DNA of 64,000 bases from Tepidimonas charontis (lineage in GTDB: Bacteria; Pseudomonadota; Gammaproteobacteria; Burkholderiales; Burkholderiaceae_C). Location: assembly GCF_007556685.1 (NCBI RefSeq), contig NZ_VJON01000002.1, positions 62,001-126,000 of the forward strand, in the 5' to 3' direction. Under the pieces are notes generated by a model. The model was not told where the DNA came from, ran no database searches, and saw only the letters and a list, made by a program, of their open reading frames with translations. A program made the translations under genes and the position numbers. Of this stretch, positions 19,133-27,675 are shown one piece after another. Every line of letters begins with the position of its first letter. Position 1 is the first letter of the stretch.

Positions 19133-21553
19133 TCAGGTGCGCAGCCGAGCGCCCAACTGCTGCTGCAACCGCTCCAGCACCGCGCGCACCACGCCTTCGA
19201 TGTCGGCTTCGGTCAGATTGGCGTCGTCGCGCTCCAGGGTCAAGCGCACGGCCAAGCTCTTTTCGCCGGCGGCCAAGCCGCTCGCCGGCGCACCGGCCTT
19301 CGGACGGTAGACGTCGAACAGCACCGCCTCCCGCAGCCACGGGTGGCGTACGCCGTCGATGGCCGCCATCAGCGCCGCGTGGGTGATGGCTTCGGGCACG
19401 ACGACGGCTAAGTCGCGCTGCACCGGCTGGTGGCGCGGCAGCGGCCGCGCCTGCGGCAGGGGCTGCGCGAGCACGGCTTCCAGCTCCAGCTCGAACAGCA
19501 CCGGCGCCTGCGTCCACCCTTCGGCTTGCCGCCAACGGGGGTGCAGCTCGCCCACCCAGCCGATCGCGCGATCATCCAGCCACACGCGCGCGCTGCGCCC
19601 AGGGTGCAGCGCCGGGTGCTCGGCTGGCTCGAAACGTGGCCGGCGCGGCGCCAGCAACGTCTCCACGTCGCCCTTGACGTCGTAAAAATCGACCGCACGC
19701 GCCGCCACACCCCACTGCAGCGGCGCCACATCGCCCCATGCCAAGCCGGCCACATGGCGCGGCTGCGCGATGCCTGCCACCGTGGTGTCGCTGTCGGGCA
19801 CGGTGGCATCACGGCGAAACACCCGGCCGATCTCGAACACCCGCACGCGCGGCGCCTTGCGATCGACGTTGTGGCGCAAGACCGCCAACAGACTGCCCAT
19901 CAAACTGGAGCGCATCACGCTTAGGTGGCTGGCAATCGGGTTGAGCAACCGAATCGGGTCGGGGTTGCCCGCGTAATCACGCTCCCAGCGCTCTTCGACG
20001 AAGCTGAAATTGATGGTTTCCTGGTAGCCCAACGCGGCCAGCAAACGGCGCAGTGTATGCGTGCTGCGCTGCGCCTCGGGGCGCACGCACGGCACCACGG
20101 GGGCCATCGGCGGCGTCTCGGGCAAGCGGTCGTACCCGATGACGCGCGCCACCTCCTCGATCAGATCTTCCTCGATTTGCAGGTCGAAGCGATGTGGCGG
20201 CGGCGTCACGGTCAGCGTGCCCTCGCCTTCTTGCACCGCCAGACCCAGGCGACGCAGCGGCTCGGCGCATTCGGCCTGCGTCAGCGGCAAGCCAATCACC
20301 TTGGCGGCGCGGGCCACGCGCAGCGTCACCGGCTGCGCTGGCGGCAGGTTGATCACCTGGTCGTCGATCGGGCCCGGCTCGCCGCCGCAAATGTCCAGAA
20401 TCAGTTGGGTGATGCGCTCGATGTGCTCACGCGTGGTACTGGGATCGACCCCGCGCTCGAAGCGGTGGGCGGCATCGGTGCTGAAATTGAAGCGCCGCGC
20501 CCGCCCCGCGATGGCGCGCGGCCACCAGAACGCCGCCTCCACATAGACGTTGCGGGTGTCGTCGGACACGGCGGTGGCTTGCCCCCCCATGATGCCGGCC
20601 AGCGACTCCACCCCCTGGTCATCGGCGATGACGCCCACGGTCTCGTCCAGCGTCACCGTCTGCCCATTGAGCAGTGTCAGGGTCTCGCCCGCGCGGCCCC
20701 AGCGCACCTGCAAACCGCCGCGGATCTTGTCCAAATCGAAGATGTGCGACGGCCGCCCGAGTTCGAACATCACATAGTTGGAGATGTCGACCAAGGCGGA
20801 AATACTGCGTTGGCCGCAGCGCGCCAGGCGCTGCACCATCCACGCCGGCGTCTTGGCGCTGGGGTCGATGCCGCGGATGATGCGCCCACTGAAGCGCCCG
20901 CACAGGTCCGGTGCCTGGATCGCGACCGGCAACCGCGCCTGATGCCGCGCCGGCACGGGCGCAATCGCCGGGGACAGCAGTGGCGCGCCGGTCAGCGCCG
21001 CCAGCTCGCGCGCCACACCGTAAACGCTCAAGCAATGCGCCAGATTGGGCGTGAGCTTGAGGGTGAAGATGCGGTCGTCCAAGGCCAGGACCTCGCGCAG
21101 ATCGCGCCCCACGGGCGCGTCGGCGGCCAACTCCAGCAACCCGCCATGGTCATCCGACAAGCCCAGCTCGCGCGCCGAACACAACATCCCGTGGCTGTTC
21201 ACGCCGCGCAGCGTGCCGACCCGAATCGTCAGGGGTCGACCGTCGGGCCCCGGCGGCAGCACCGCGCCCACCAGCGCGCAGGGCACACGGATGCCGGCGC
21301 GCGCGTTGGGCGCGCCACACACGATGGACAGAGGCTCGCCGCGGCCGACATCGACCTGACACACCCGCAGCCGATCGGCGTTGGGATGCGGCTCGGCGCT
21401 GAGGATGGCGCCGACGACGACACCGGTGAAGGGCGGCGCCACCGGTTCGAGCGACTCCACCTCCAAACCGGCCATCGTCAGCCGCTCGGCGATCTGTTCG
21501 GCGTCGAGCGCGGGGTTACAAAAGGCGCGCAACCAGGATTCGGGAAATTGCAT
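19133..21553 (-). CDS. pheT: Phenylalanyl-tRNA synthetase beta subunit
   Basis: Large subunit of the alpha2-beta2 PheRS, 806 residues (full length). It shows the N-terminal tRNA-binding EMAP-like domain (VGAILSAEPHPNADRLRVCQVDVG), the B3/B4 editing region, the B5 domain, the catalytic-like core with IEEDLIEEVARVIGYDRLPE, and the C-terminal anticodon-binding FDX-ACB domain (HQPVQRDLAVVVPE). The start ATG follows pheS by 101 bp. It is part of the thrS-ihfA operon. Confidence 0.97.
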   Translation of the reverse strand: MQFPESWLRAFCNPALDAEQIAERLTMAGLEVESLEPVAPPFTGVVVGAILSAEPHPNADRLRVCQVDVGRGEPLSIVCGAPNARAGIRVPCALVGAVLPPGPDGRPLTIRVGTLRGVNSHGMLCSARELGLSDDHGGLLELAADAPVGRDLREVLALDDRIFTLKLTPNLAHCLSVYGVARELAALTGAPLLSPAIAPVPARHQARLPVAIQAPDLCGRFSGRIIRGIDPSAKTPAWMVQRLARCGQRSISALVDISNYVMFELGRPSHIFDLDKIRGGLQVRWGRAGETLTLLNGQTVTLDETVGVIADDQGVESLAGIMGGQATAVSDDTRNVYVEAAFWWPRAIAGRARRFNFSTDAAHRFERGVDPSTTREHIERITQLILDICGGEPGPIDDQVINLPPAQPVTLRVARAAKVIGLPLTQAECAEPLRRLGLAVQEGEGTLTVTPPPHRFDLQIEEDLIEEVARVIGYDRLPETPPMAPVVPCVRPEAQRSTHTLRRLLAALGYQETINFSFVEERWERDYAGNPDPIRLLNPIASHLSVMRSSLMGSLLAVLRHNVDRKAPRVRVFEIGRVFRRDATVPDSDTTVAGIAQPRHVAGLAWGDVAPLQWGVAARAVDFYDVKGDVETLLAPRRPRFEPAEHPALHPGRSARVWLDDRAIGWVGELHPRWRQAEGWTQAPVLFELELEAVLAQPLPQARPLPRHQPVQRDLAVVVPEAITHAALMAAIDGVRHPWLREAVLFDVYRPKAGAPASGLAAGEKSLAVRLTLERDDANLTEADIEGVVRAVLERLQQQLGARLRT

Positions 21554-21654
21554 GGCAGCTCTCGGCGTGCGTGGCGAAAACGGCGGTGTAATCGGTGCCG
21601 GCGCGCCCGCGCCAGCGGCCGCAGGGCCGACGCGGCGGGGCGGTGCGGGCGCGG

Positions 21655-22725
21655 TCAGCGAAACTGCGACAAAAAGCGCAGGTCTCCCTCGAAAAACAGG
21701 CGCAGGTCATTGACTCCGTAGCGCAGCATGGTCAGCCGATCGGGCCCGATGCCGAATGCAAAGCCGATGTAGTGCTCGGGATCCAGGCCCATGTTGCGCA
21801 CCACGTTGGGGTGGACTTGCCCCGAGCCGGCCACCTCCAGCCAGCGCCCGGCCAACGGCCCACTGCTGAATTGGATGTCGATCTCGGCGCTGGGCTCGGT
21901 GAACGGGAAGTAACTCGGGCGAAAGCGCAGCTGCAGCGCGTCGTTTTCGAAGAAGGCACGGCAAAATGCCGTAAACACCACCTTCAGATCCTTGAAGCTG
22001 ACGTTGCGCCCGATCCACAAGCCTTCGCACTGGTGAAACATCGGCGAGTGCGTGGCGTCGCTGTCCACACGGTAGGTACGCCCGGGCGCGATGACGCGAA
22101 TCTCGGGCATGTCGCCGGCAAACAAACCCTCGCTGCCGACACCGGCCGCGGAGCGCGCGCGCTTGACGTGCTGCAACGCGTGCCGAATCTGCATCGGGCT
22201 GGTGTGGGTGCGCAGCAGGTAGGGCGCCTGCACACTGCCGCCCTCGACGTAGAACGTGTCGTGCATCGAACGCGCCGGATGATCGGCCGGCGTGTTGAGG
22301 GCGGTGAAGTTGAACCAGTCGGTTTCGATCTCCGGGCCGTCGGCGACCTCGAACCCCATCGACGCAAAGATGGCTTCGATGCGCTCGAGCGTGCGGCTGA
22401 CCGGGTGCAGCCCACCCAGCCCCTGGCTGCGCCCCGGCAAGGTCACATCCAGCGCTTCGGCCTGCAATTGGCGCTGCAACTCGGCTTCGGCCAGCTCGGC
22501 ACGACGCGCCTGCAAGGCCACTTCGATGGCCTGCTTGGCGCTGTTGATGGCCGCCCCCTGCGCCTTGCGCGCCTCGGGCTCCAGCGTGCCCAGCGCCTTT
22601 ATGCGCTCGGTCAGCGCGCCGCTTTTGCCCAAAAAACGCGCCTTGGCGTTTTCCAGCTCCTGGGGGGTTTGCGCCTCGGCGAAACGCTCACGCGCCGCCT
22701 GCACGAGGATGTCGAGGTCGTTCAT
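21655..22725 (-). CDS. pheS: Phenylalanyl-tRNA synthetase alpha subunit
   Basis: Catalytic subunit of PheRS, 356 residues. The N-terminal coiled-coil (residues 1-90) precedes the class II core: [34 protein letters not shown] (motif 1 area), [11 protein letters not shown], the motif 2 region [19 protein letters not shown], and motif 3 near [18 protein letters not shown]. The ATG at 22725 ([15 protein letters not shown]) is the family start; the upstream in-frame stretch to 22929 covers the rplT-pheS leader and is not coding in this frame. Confidence 0.97.
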   Translation of the reverse strand: MNDLDILVQAARERFAEAQTPQELENAKARFLGKSGALTERIKALGTLEPEARKAQGAAINSAKQAIEVALQARRAELAEAELQRQLQAEALDVTLPGRSQGLGGLHPVSRTLERIEAIFASMGFEVADGPEIETDWFNFTALNTPADHPARSMHDTFYVEGGSVQAPYLLRTHTSPMQIRHALQHVKRARSAAGVGSEGLFAGDMPEIRVIAPGRTYRVDSDATHSPMFHQCEGLWIGRNVSFKDLKVVFTAFCRAFFENDALQLRFRPSYFPFTEPSAEIDIQFSSGPLAGRWLEVAGSGQVHPNVVRNMGLDPEHYIGFAFGIGPDRLTMLRYGVNDLRLFFEGDLRFLSQFR

Positions 22726-22853
22726 GGGTTGATCCCTTGCCCCGCCCGGCGGGGAATGTCGCGCCAAAAACACAACGGGCCAGCGCGCGTGGCGGCTGGC
22801 CCGGGTGTGAAGATGCAAGCGCCCACCGCGGTGGTTCGAGCGCCTGCACGCAT
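22722..22853 (-). other. 43-codon open frame bridging the rplT stop and pheS start
   Basis: An ATG overlaps the rplT stop (TGATG) and opens a frame that ends in a TGA overlapping the pheS ATG (CCATGA). It reads through the terminator hairpin. It has only two Phe codons and no family resemblance, so it may be chance. Alternatively, it may let ribosomes leaving rplT melt the terminator and re-initiate at pheS. Confidence 0.3.
22766..22802 (-). terminator. Intrinsic terminator/attenuator between rplT and pheS
   Basis: Read on the minus strand, GGGCCAGC (22802-22795), a 10-nt loop and GCTGGCCC (22784-22777) form an 8-bp GC-rich stem followed by GTTGTGTTTTT. This is an intrinsic terminator inside the operon, 41 bp before the pheS ATG. 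It could reduce read-through into pheST or act as an attenuator. No Phe-rich leader peptide precedes it. A second short hairpin (CCCCGC/GCGGGG) follows. Confidence 0.65.
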
Positions 22854-23230
22854 CAGGCGGCCGCGGCGCCCTGCACCTGCAGGTGGGGCTTGACGCGCTC
22901 GACAATGGCCGCAAACGCCGCCTTGTCATTGACCGCCAAATCGGCCAGCACCTTGCGGTCGATTTCGATGGCCGCCTTGCGCAGGCCGTTGGCGAACTGG
23001 CTGTAGGTCAGTCCCAGCTCGCGCACACCGGCATTGATACGGGCAATCCAAAGCTGCCGGAAAACGCGCTTGCGGGCGCGGCGGTCACGATAGGCGTATT
23101 GCTGCGCCTTCATTACCGCCTGCTTGGCGACACGGAAGACGTTCTTGCGACGACCACGGAAGCCCTTGGCCAGGGCCAGCACTTTCTTGTGACGGGCGCG
23201 CGCGGTGACACCACGTTTGACGCGAGGCAT
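22853..23230 (-). CDS. rplT: 50S ribosomal protein L20
   Basis: Early 23S rRNA-binding protein needed for 50S assembly and, in relatives, a translational repressor of rpmI-rplT. The 125-residue product starts [29 protein letters not shown] and contains [24 protein letters not shown] and [24 protein letters not shown], the standard L20 sequence, with a few extra C-terminal residues (GAAAA). It follows rpmI by 32 bp. Confidence 0.98.
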   Translation of the reverse strand: MPRVKRGVTARARHKKVLALAKGFRGRRKNVFRVAKQAVMKAQQYAYRDRRARKRVFRQLWIARINAGVRELGLTYSQFANGLRKAAIEIDRKVLADLAVNDKAAFAAIVERVKPHLQVQGAAAA

Positions 23231-23262
23231 GTTCTACTCCTGAAACGTTGCGGTGGCGCCGA

Positions 23263-23466
23263 TCACAGGCCGGCGAACGGCATCATCTGAGCGATGTGCC
23301 CCAAATCGCGCTCATGCACGTTGGCCGGGCCACGCAGCTGGCGCTTGTTCTTGGTGGTCTTTTTGGTCAGGATATGGCGCTTGAACGCCTGACCGCGCTT
23401 GACCGTCCCGCCGGGACGCACGCGAAAGCGCTTCTTCGCGCTGCTCTTGGTCTTCATCTTGGGCAT
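23263..23466 (-). CDS. rpmI: 50S ribosomal protein L35
   Basis: Small basic ribosomal protein of 67 residues: [16 protein letters not shown], then [23 protein letters not shown], the standard L35 pattern. GGAAG lies just ahead of the start. It is the first gene of the rpmI-rplT unit and has its own TATAAT promoter about 140 bp upstream, in addition to read-through from thrS-infC. Confidence 0.97.
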   Translation of the reverse strand: MPKMKTKSSAKKRFRVRPGGTVKRGQAFKRHILTKKTTKNKRQLRGPANVHERDLGHIAQMMPFAGL

Positions 23467-23501
23467 GACGAGGGCTTCCTTCTGATTCGTGCTCGCGAGG
23501 C

Positions 23502-23524
23502 GCCCCAGCAGCGCTGCCGGGGGC
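23502..23524 (-). promoter_or_regulatory. Hairpin in the rpmI leader
   Basis: The leader between the internal promoter and rpmI can fold a stem around the perfect palindrome GCAGCGCTGC, extended by CCCC/GGGG. There is no U-run, so it is not an intrinsic terminator. In relatives L20 binds the rpmI leader to repress translation. Whether this hairpin is that site cannot be decided from sequence. Confidence 0.35.
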
Positions 23525-23606
23525 TTGTCGGCCCCGAGCCACTTGTGTGGGCGCGCGCACCAAGCGCGCCGCGCGTCTTACCGCACCCACGTGCGATAAG
23601 CTCTCT

Positions 23607-23636
23607 ATTATAGCCCGCTCACCGCAGGAGCCACAA
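23607..23636 (-). promoter_or_regulatory. Internal sigma-70 promoter for rpmI-rplT
   Basis: On the minus strand, TTGTGG (23636-23631), an 18-bp spacer and a consensus TATAAT (23612-23607) lie in the 320-bp gap between infC and rpmI. The hexamer is a full consensus in very GC-rich DNA. It would uncouple ribosomal-protein synthesis from thrS-infC control. Apart from this promoter and the leader hairpin, I see nothing else in that gap. Confidence 0.65.
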
Positions 23637-23786
23637 GGCCATGCCCCCAAGGCGCGCCGAACGACCGCACCAACCAGCGCGTGTACGTCAATGCGAAGTC
23701 ACCTGCCACCGCGGCACCGGCCGCTGCCGCGAGACGGTGGCGGCGGCAGCAACGGCTCCCGGGAATCCCAGCCCAAGACAGCTGCT

Positions 23787-24398
23787 TCAGGAGGTGGCCA
23801 CCGCCGCGCCATCTGCCTTGGGCGCTGCGCCCCCGCCACCCTTCTTGCGCGCCGGAGCGACCATCATCACCATCTGCCGCCCCTCCAGCTTGGGGAATTG
23901 TTCGACGACGATGCTGTCACCCAACTCGGTGCGGATGCGCTCCAACAAGGCCAAGCCCAGCTCCTGGTGCGTGATCTCGCGCCCGCGGAAACGCAAGGTC
24001 ACCTTGCACTTGTCGCCGTCATCCAGGAAGCGGCGGATGTTGCGCATCTTGACCTGGTAGTCGCCTTCGTCGGTGGCCGGGCGAAACTTGACTTCCTTGA
24101 CCTCGATGACCTTCTGCTTGGCCTTGGCCTCGGCCGCCTTCTTCTGCTCGGCGTACTTGAACTTGCCGTAATCGATGAGGCGACACACCGGTGGGTTGGC
24201 CATCGGCGCGATCTCGACGAGATCGACGTCGAGGTCACCGGCCATGCGTAGCGCCTCTTGCAGCGAGACGATACCGATTTGTTGGCCGTCGGGCCCCGTC
24301 AGACGCACTTCGGGCGCGGTGATTTCGCGGTTGAGCCGATGTGCGCGCTCTTCGCGCTGGCGACGGTCACGGAAGTTACTGGGACGAGAGGTAGCGAT
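23787..24398 (-). CDS. infC: Translation initiation factor IF-3 (non-canonical ATC start)
   Basis: IF-3 prevents premature 50S joining and proofreads initiation codons. The family N-terminus ([12 protein letters not shown], then [13 protein letters not shown]) extends upstream of the first ATG (24308) to an ATC codon at 24398, preceded by AGGA at 8 nt. No ATG/GTG/TTG gives the expected N-terminus. This parallels the AUU start of E. coli infC, which allows autoregulation. The 203-residue protein has the N-domain, lysine-rich linker ([14 protein letters not shown]) and C-domain ([16 protein letters not shown]). It lies 15 bp after thrS. Confidence 0.93.
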   Translation of the reverse strand: MATSRPSNFRDRRQREERAHRLNREITAPEVRLTGPDGQQIGIVSLQEALRMAGDLDVDLVEIAPMANPPVCRLIDYGKFKYAEQKKAAEAKAKQKVIEVKEVKFRPATDEGDYQVKMRNIRRFLDDGDKCKVTLRFRGREITHQELGLALLERIRTELGDSIVVEQFPKLEGRQMVMMVAPARKKGGGGAAPKADGAAVATS

Positions 24399-24413
24399 GG
24401 TCGAATTCCTTTA

Positions 24414-26339
24414 TCAATGCCTGGACGCGATGTCCGAACGCAGGCGCTGCACGAAGTCCGCCAGCGGCATGGCGCCCAGATCCTGGTTGCCGCGCGCGCG
24501 CACGGCCACCGTCCGGGACGCCTTTTCCTTGTCGCCAACGACAAGGATATAGGGCACCTTCTGCATCGCCTGTTGGCGAATTTTATAGGTGATCTTTTCG
24601 CTGCCAAGATCCAGCGTCACGCGAATGCCTTGATCGCGCAACGTGTTGGCAATTTCGCCACAGTAGTCGGCCTGGGCGTCGGTAATGTTGAGCACCGCCA
24701 CATGCACCGGCGCCAGCCACACGGGCAAGGCGCCGGCGTACTGCTCGATCAGGATGCCGATGAAGCGCTCCAGACTACCGACGATGGCCCGGTGTAGGAT
24801 AACCGGGCGGCGCCGGCTGCCGTCTTCGGCCACGTATTCGGCGTCCAAGCGCTCGGCCAGGTTGAAGTCCACCTGAATGGTGCCGCACTGCCATTCGCGG
24901 CCGATGGCGTCTTTGAGGGTGTACTCGATTTTGGGCCCGTAGAACGCGCCTTCGCCCGGGGCGATGACGAAGGCGCAGCCCGAGGCGCGCAGGCTCTCCA
25001 TCAGCGCCGCTTCGGCCTTGTCCCACAGCGCATCGGAGCCGATGCGCGCAGCTGGCCGGGTCGAGACCTTGTAGAGGATCTCGGTGAAGCCGAAATCGGC
25101 GTAGACACGCTTGAGTAGCTCGGTAAAGGCGCCGCACTCGGACAGGATCTGGTCTTCGGTGCAGAAAATGTGGCCATCGTCCTGCGTGAAGCCACGCACG
25201 CGCATGATGCCGTGCAAGCCGCCCGAGGGCTCGTTGCGGTGGCACTGGCCAAATTCACCGTAGCGCAGCGGCAAGTCGCGGTAGCTCTTGACGCCCTGCT
25301 TGAAGATCAGGATGTGGCCCGGGCAGTTCATCGGTTTGAGCGCATAGTCGCGCTTTTCCGATTCGGTGATGAACATATTCTCCCGGTACTTGTCCCAATG
25401 CCCGGTTTTTTCCCACAGCGCCTTGTCCAGAATCTGCGGACCCTTGACCTCCAGGTAGCCGTTGTCGCGGTACACCTGACGCATGTACTGCTCGACTTGC
25501 TGCCACAGCGTCCAGCCCTTGGGGTGCCAAAACACCAGGCCCGGGGCGTGCTCGTCCAGATGGAACAGATCCAGCTCTTTGCCGAGCTTGCGGTGGTCGC
25601 GGCGCTCGGCCTCCTCCAGCCGGTGCAGATAGGCCTGCAGGTCCTCCTTGCTGGCCCAGGCGGTGCCGTAGATGCGCTGCAGCTGCTCGTTGCGATGGTC
25701 GCCGCGCCAGTAGGCGCCGGCCACCTTCATCAGCTTGAAATGTTTGAGCTTGCCGGTGGATGGCACGTGCGGGCCGCGGCACAAGTCCTCGAACGCCCCT
25801 TCACGGTACAGGCTCACCTCCTCGCCCTCGGGGATGCTGGCGACGATCTCGGCCTTGTAGTGCTCGCCCAAGCTTTGAAAGTAAGCCACGGCCTCGGCGC
25901 GCGGCAGCACCCGGCGCACCACGGGCTCGTCCTTGGCGGCCAGCTCGGCCATCTTTTTCTCGATCGCTGCCAAATCGTCGGGTGTGAACGGGCGTTTGTA
26001 GGCAAAGTCGTAATAAAAGCCGTCCTCGATCACCGGACCGATCGTGACCTGCGCATCCGGATACAACGTCTTGACGGCGTAGGCCAGCAGGTGAGCGGTG
26101 GAGTGGCGCACCACTTCCAACCCTTCCGGATCCTTGGGCGTCAAAATCCACACACGCGCATTGCGCTCAATGCGAAAGCTGGTATCCACCAGGCGCGGCG
26201 CGGCGTCGCCATCGAGCTGCACCTTGCCGGCCACCGCCGCCTTGGCCAAGCCGGGGCCAATGGCAGCGGCCACGTCAGCCACCGTCACGGGCGCCTCGAA
26301 GCTGCGTTGGGCGCCGTCGGGCAGGGTAATCTGGATCAT
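24414..26339 (-). CDS. thrS: Threonyl-tRNA synthetase
   Basis: Charges tRNA-Thr; 641 residues, full length. Domains in order: TGS ([19 protein letters not shown]), the HxxxH editing domain with [12 protein letters not shown], catalytic core ([36 protein letters not shown]) and the anticodon-binding C-domain. The catalytic zinc ligands are expected from Cys in MNCPGH and conserved His residues. The ATG at 26339 matches the family. In-frame codons continue to 26570 but cover the leader, and the family start is here. An attenuator-like leader precedes it. Confidence 0.98.
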   Translation of the reverse strand: MIQITLPDGAQRSFEAPVTVADVAAAIGPGLAKAAVAGKVQLDGDAAPRLVDTSFRIERNARVWILTPKDPEGLEVVRHSTAHLLAYAVKTLYPDAQVTIGPVIEDGFYYDFAYKRPFTPDDLAAIEKKMAELAAKDEPVVRRVLPRAEAVAYFQSLGEHYKAEIVASIPEGEEVSLYREGAFEDLCRGPHVPSTGKLKHFKLMKVAGAYWRGDHRNEQLQRIYGTAWASKEDLQAYLHRLEEAERRDHRKLGKELDLFHLDEHAPGLVFWHPKGWTLWQQVEQYMRQVYRDNGYLEVKGPQILDKALWEKTGHWDKYRENMFITESEKRDYALKPMNCPGHILIFKQGVKSYRDLPLRYGEFGQCHRNEPSGGLHGIMRVRGFTQDDGHIFCTEDQILSECGAFTELLKRVYADFGFTEILYKVSTRPAARIGSDALWDKAEAALMESLRASGCAFVIAPGEGAFYGPKIEYTLKDAIGREWQCGTIQVDFNLAERLDAEYVAEDGSRRRPVILHRAIVGSLERFIGILIEQYAGALPVWLAPVHVAVLNITDAQADYCGEIANTLRDQGIRVTLDLGSEKITYKIRQQAMQKVPYILVVGDKEKASRTVAVRARGNQDLGAMPLADFVQRLRSDIASRH

Positions 26340-26360
26340 AGTCAATCGGTTCTCGAATAC

Positions 26361-26387
26361 AACAAAAACGCGGCTCGGGAGCCGCGC
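26361..26387 (-). terminator. Attenuator terminator in the thrS leader
   Basis: Minus-strand CGCGGCT (26386-26380), loop CCCG, AGCCGCG (26375-26369), then TTTTTGTT: a 7-bp perfect GC stem with a U-run, ending about 20 nt before the thrS ATG. Its 5' arm, extended as GCGCGGCT (26387-26380), can instead pair over 8 bp (one G-U) with AGCCGTGC at 26415-26408, giving an antiterminator. That segment can itself pair upstream (GCCGT with ACGGC at 26439-26435). The three exclusive helices are the standard attenuator layout. Confidence 0.8.
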
Positions 26388-26425
26388 TACAGGACAATAC
26401 CCGGCGTGCACGGCTGCCAGCCCCC

Positions 26426-26467
26426 TCATCGGGTGCCGTCGCCTCCGGTTGACGTTCGCGGTGTCAT
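26426..26467 (-). CDS. Putative thrS leader peptide (Thr-rich)
   Basis: A 13-codon frame, [13 protein letters not shown], with four threonines (residues 2, 5, 7 and 12). It starts at an ATG with a weak GGA five nt upstream and ends at a TGA 38 nt before the antiterminator/terminator switch. The last Thr codon abuts the ACGGC segment that would seed the first hairpin, so a ribosome stalled there for lack of Thr-tRNA would free the downstream antiterminator. This is how attenuation leader peptides work. The frame and pairing are seen directly; the function is inferred. A TTGACG (26524-26519) could be the -35 of a weak promoter. Confidence 0.65.
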   Translation of the reverse strand: MTPRTSTGGDGTR

Positions 26468-26915
26468 GGCCGTCCGAGCTGTGTGACATCAGATTCGATG
26501 ACCGAGCTCCGCCACAAGCGTCAAAGCCCGGTATTCCAGCCAGCCATTTTCGCACAGAACCCTCTTGCACCCGGCGTCCCCGCCCATGCGGCCTGGGAGC
26601 GGCGGGGCCCTTTGACGATGGGACCTGATCGTGCCCTTACCCATGGCGCCTTGGCCCCGGCGGGTGGAGCACGCCGCCTGCCCGAAATGGCGACACCGTG
26701 CGGACCACCGCTCGTGCCTCGCCGCATGGGTGCGTCCCGGGCTCTGGCCAAAATACACCGTGCTCGCTACCGCGTCACGCTTGGCCCCACACGGCGCGGC
26801 ACAATGGCAGCCTGGGCAACGGAGGCGGCAGGCCGGCGTCGCCGGATGGCACCGGCGCAGCATCCCTATGGCCCGAACCCGTCACCTCTTCCTCTGTGAC
26901 ACTGTCATCACCACC
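26468..26915. other. Divergent thrS/nitroreductase region, no gene seen
   Basis: About 450 bp between the leader peptide and the nitroreductase start. Long open frames here have poor composition and no family resemblance. It should hold the thrS promoter (a TTGACG lies at 26524-26519 on the minus strand, without a strong -10). An 11-nt palindrome TGACACTGTCA (26897-26907) sits 8 bp before the nitroreductase ATG. Confidence 0.4.
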
Positions 26916-27494
26916 ATGCAGATCAGCACCGAACGACTGTTTGACCACGCCCGCACCCACCACGCCTGGCAGCCGCACCCCGTCGCCGACGAGACCTTAC
27001 GGCAGCTGTATGACCTGATGAAGTGGGGACCGACGTCGGCCAATTGCAGCCCGGCGCGCATCCTATTCGTCAAGAGCGCCGAGGCCAAGGCGCGCCTGCT
27101 GCCCTGCCTGATGGAAGGCAACCGCGACCAGACGGCCGCTGCCCCCGTGACCGCCATCATCGGCATGGACATGGCGTTTTACGAGCGGCTGCCGCAGCTC
27201 TTTCCGCACAACCCGCAGGCGCGCAGCTGGTTCGAGGGTCAGCCCGAGGTCATTGCCGCCACAGCGCTGCGCAACAGCAGCTTGCAGGGCGGCTATTTCA
27301 TCATGGCCGCGCGCGCCCTGGGGCTGGACTGCGGGCCGATGAGCGGCTTCGACGCGGCAGCGGTGGACGCCGCCTTTTGGGCCGGCACCACGGTGCGCAC
27401 CAATTTTCTGTGCAATCTGGGCGTTGGTGACCCAGCGGGCCTGCATCCGCGCGGGCCGCGCCTGCCGTTCGACGAGGCCTGCCGCATCGTCTAA
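26916..27494 (+). CDS. Nitroreductase-family protein, malonic semialdehyde reductase (RutE)-like
   Basis: FMN-dependent nitroreductase-fold enzyme of 192 residues. It opens [49 protein letters not shown], the characteristic start of the RutE/HadB group, and continues with [22 protein letters not shown] and [10 protein letters not shown]. RutE reduces malonic semialdehyde in uracil degradation, but no other rut genes are present, so a more general reductase role is possible. The ATG at 26916 fits the family start; the longer in-frame stretch from 26631 does not. No clear Shine-Dalgarno is visible. Confidence 0.88.
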   Translation: MQISTERLFDHARTHHAWQPHPVADETLRQLYDLMKWGPTSANCSPARILFVKSAEAKARLLPCLMEGNRDQTAAAPVTAIIGMDMAFYERLPQLFPHNPQARSWFEGQPEVIAATALRNSSLQGGYFIMAARALGLDCGPMSGFDAAAVDAAFWAGTTVRTNFLCNLGVGDPAGLHPRGPRLPFDEACRIV

Positions 27495-27592
27495 GGCGCC
27501 ACCTCCGCCGACCAGCTGGCGCCTGGCAACGGGGGCGGTTGACCGTCCGTTGCGGCAGCGCAGACGCCACCCGCCGCTTCAGCACAGATGAC

Positions 27593-27627
27593 AAAAAGCC
27601 CGCGGCCCCCCAACGGGACACGCGGGC
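27593..27627 (-). terminator. Intrinsic terminator downstream of aceA
   Basis: On the minus strand, GCCCGCG and CGCGGGC form a 7-bp stem around a long loop, followed by TTTTT, about 50 bp after the aceA stop. It also separates aceA from the convergent nitroreductase gene. Confidence 0.7.
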
Positions 27628-27675
27628 AGCGGCCCAGTGGGGCGGCCGTGGCGCCGCCCCGACATGGCCTGGCGA

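Noticed and set aside
26340-26570. In-frame N-terminal extension of thrS
   Set aside because: ThrRS normally starts MIQITLPDG-like; the extension lies over the attenuator and would be incompatible with the terminator.
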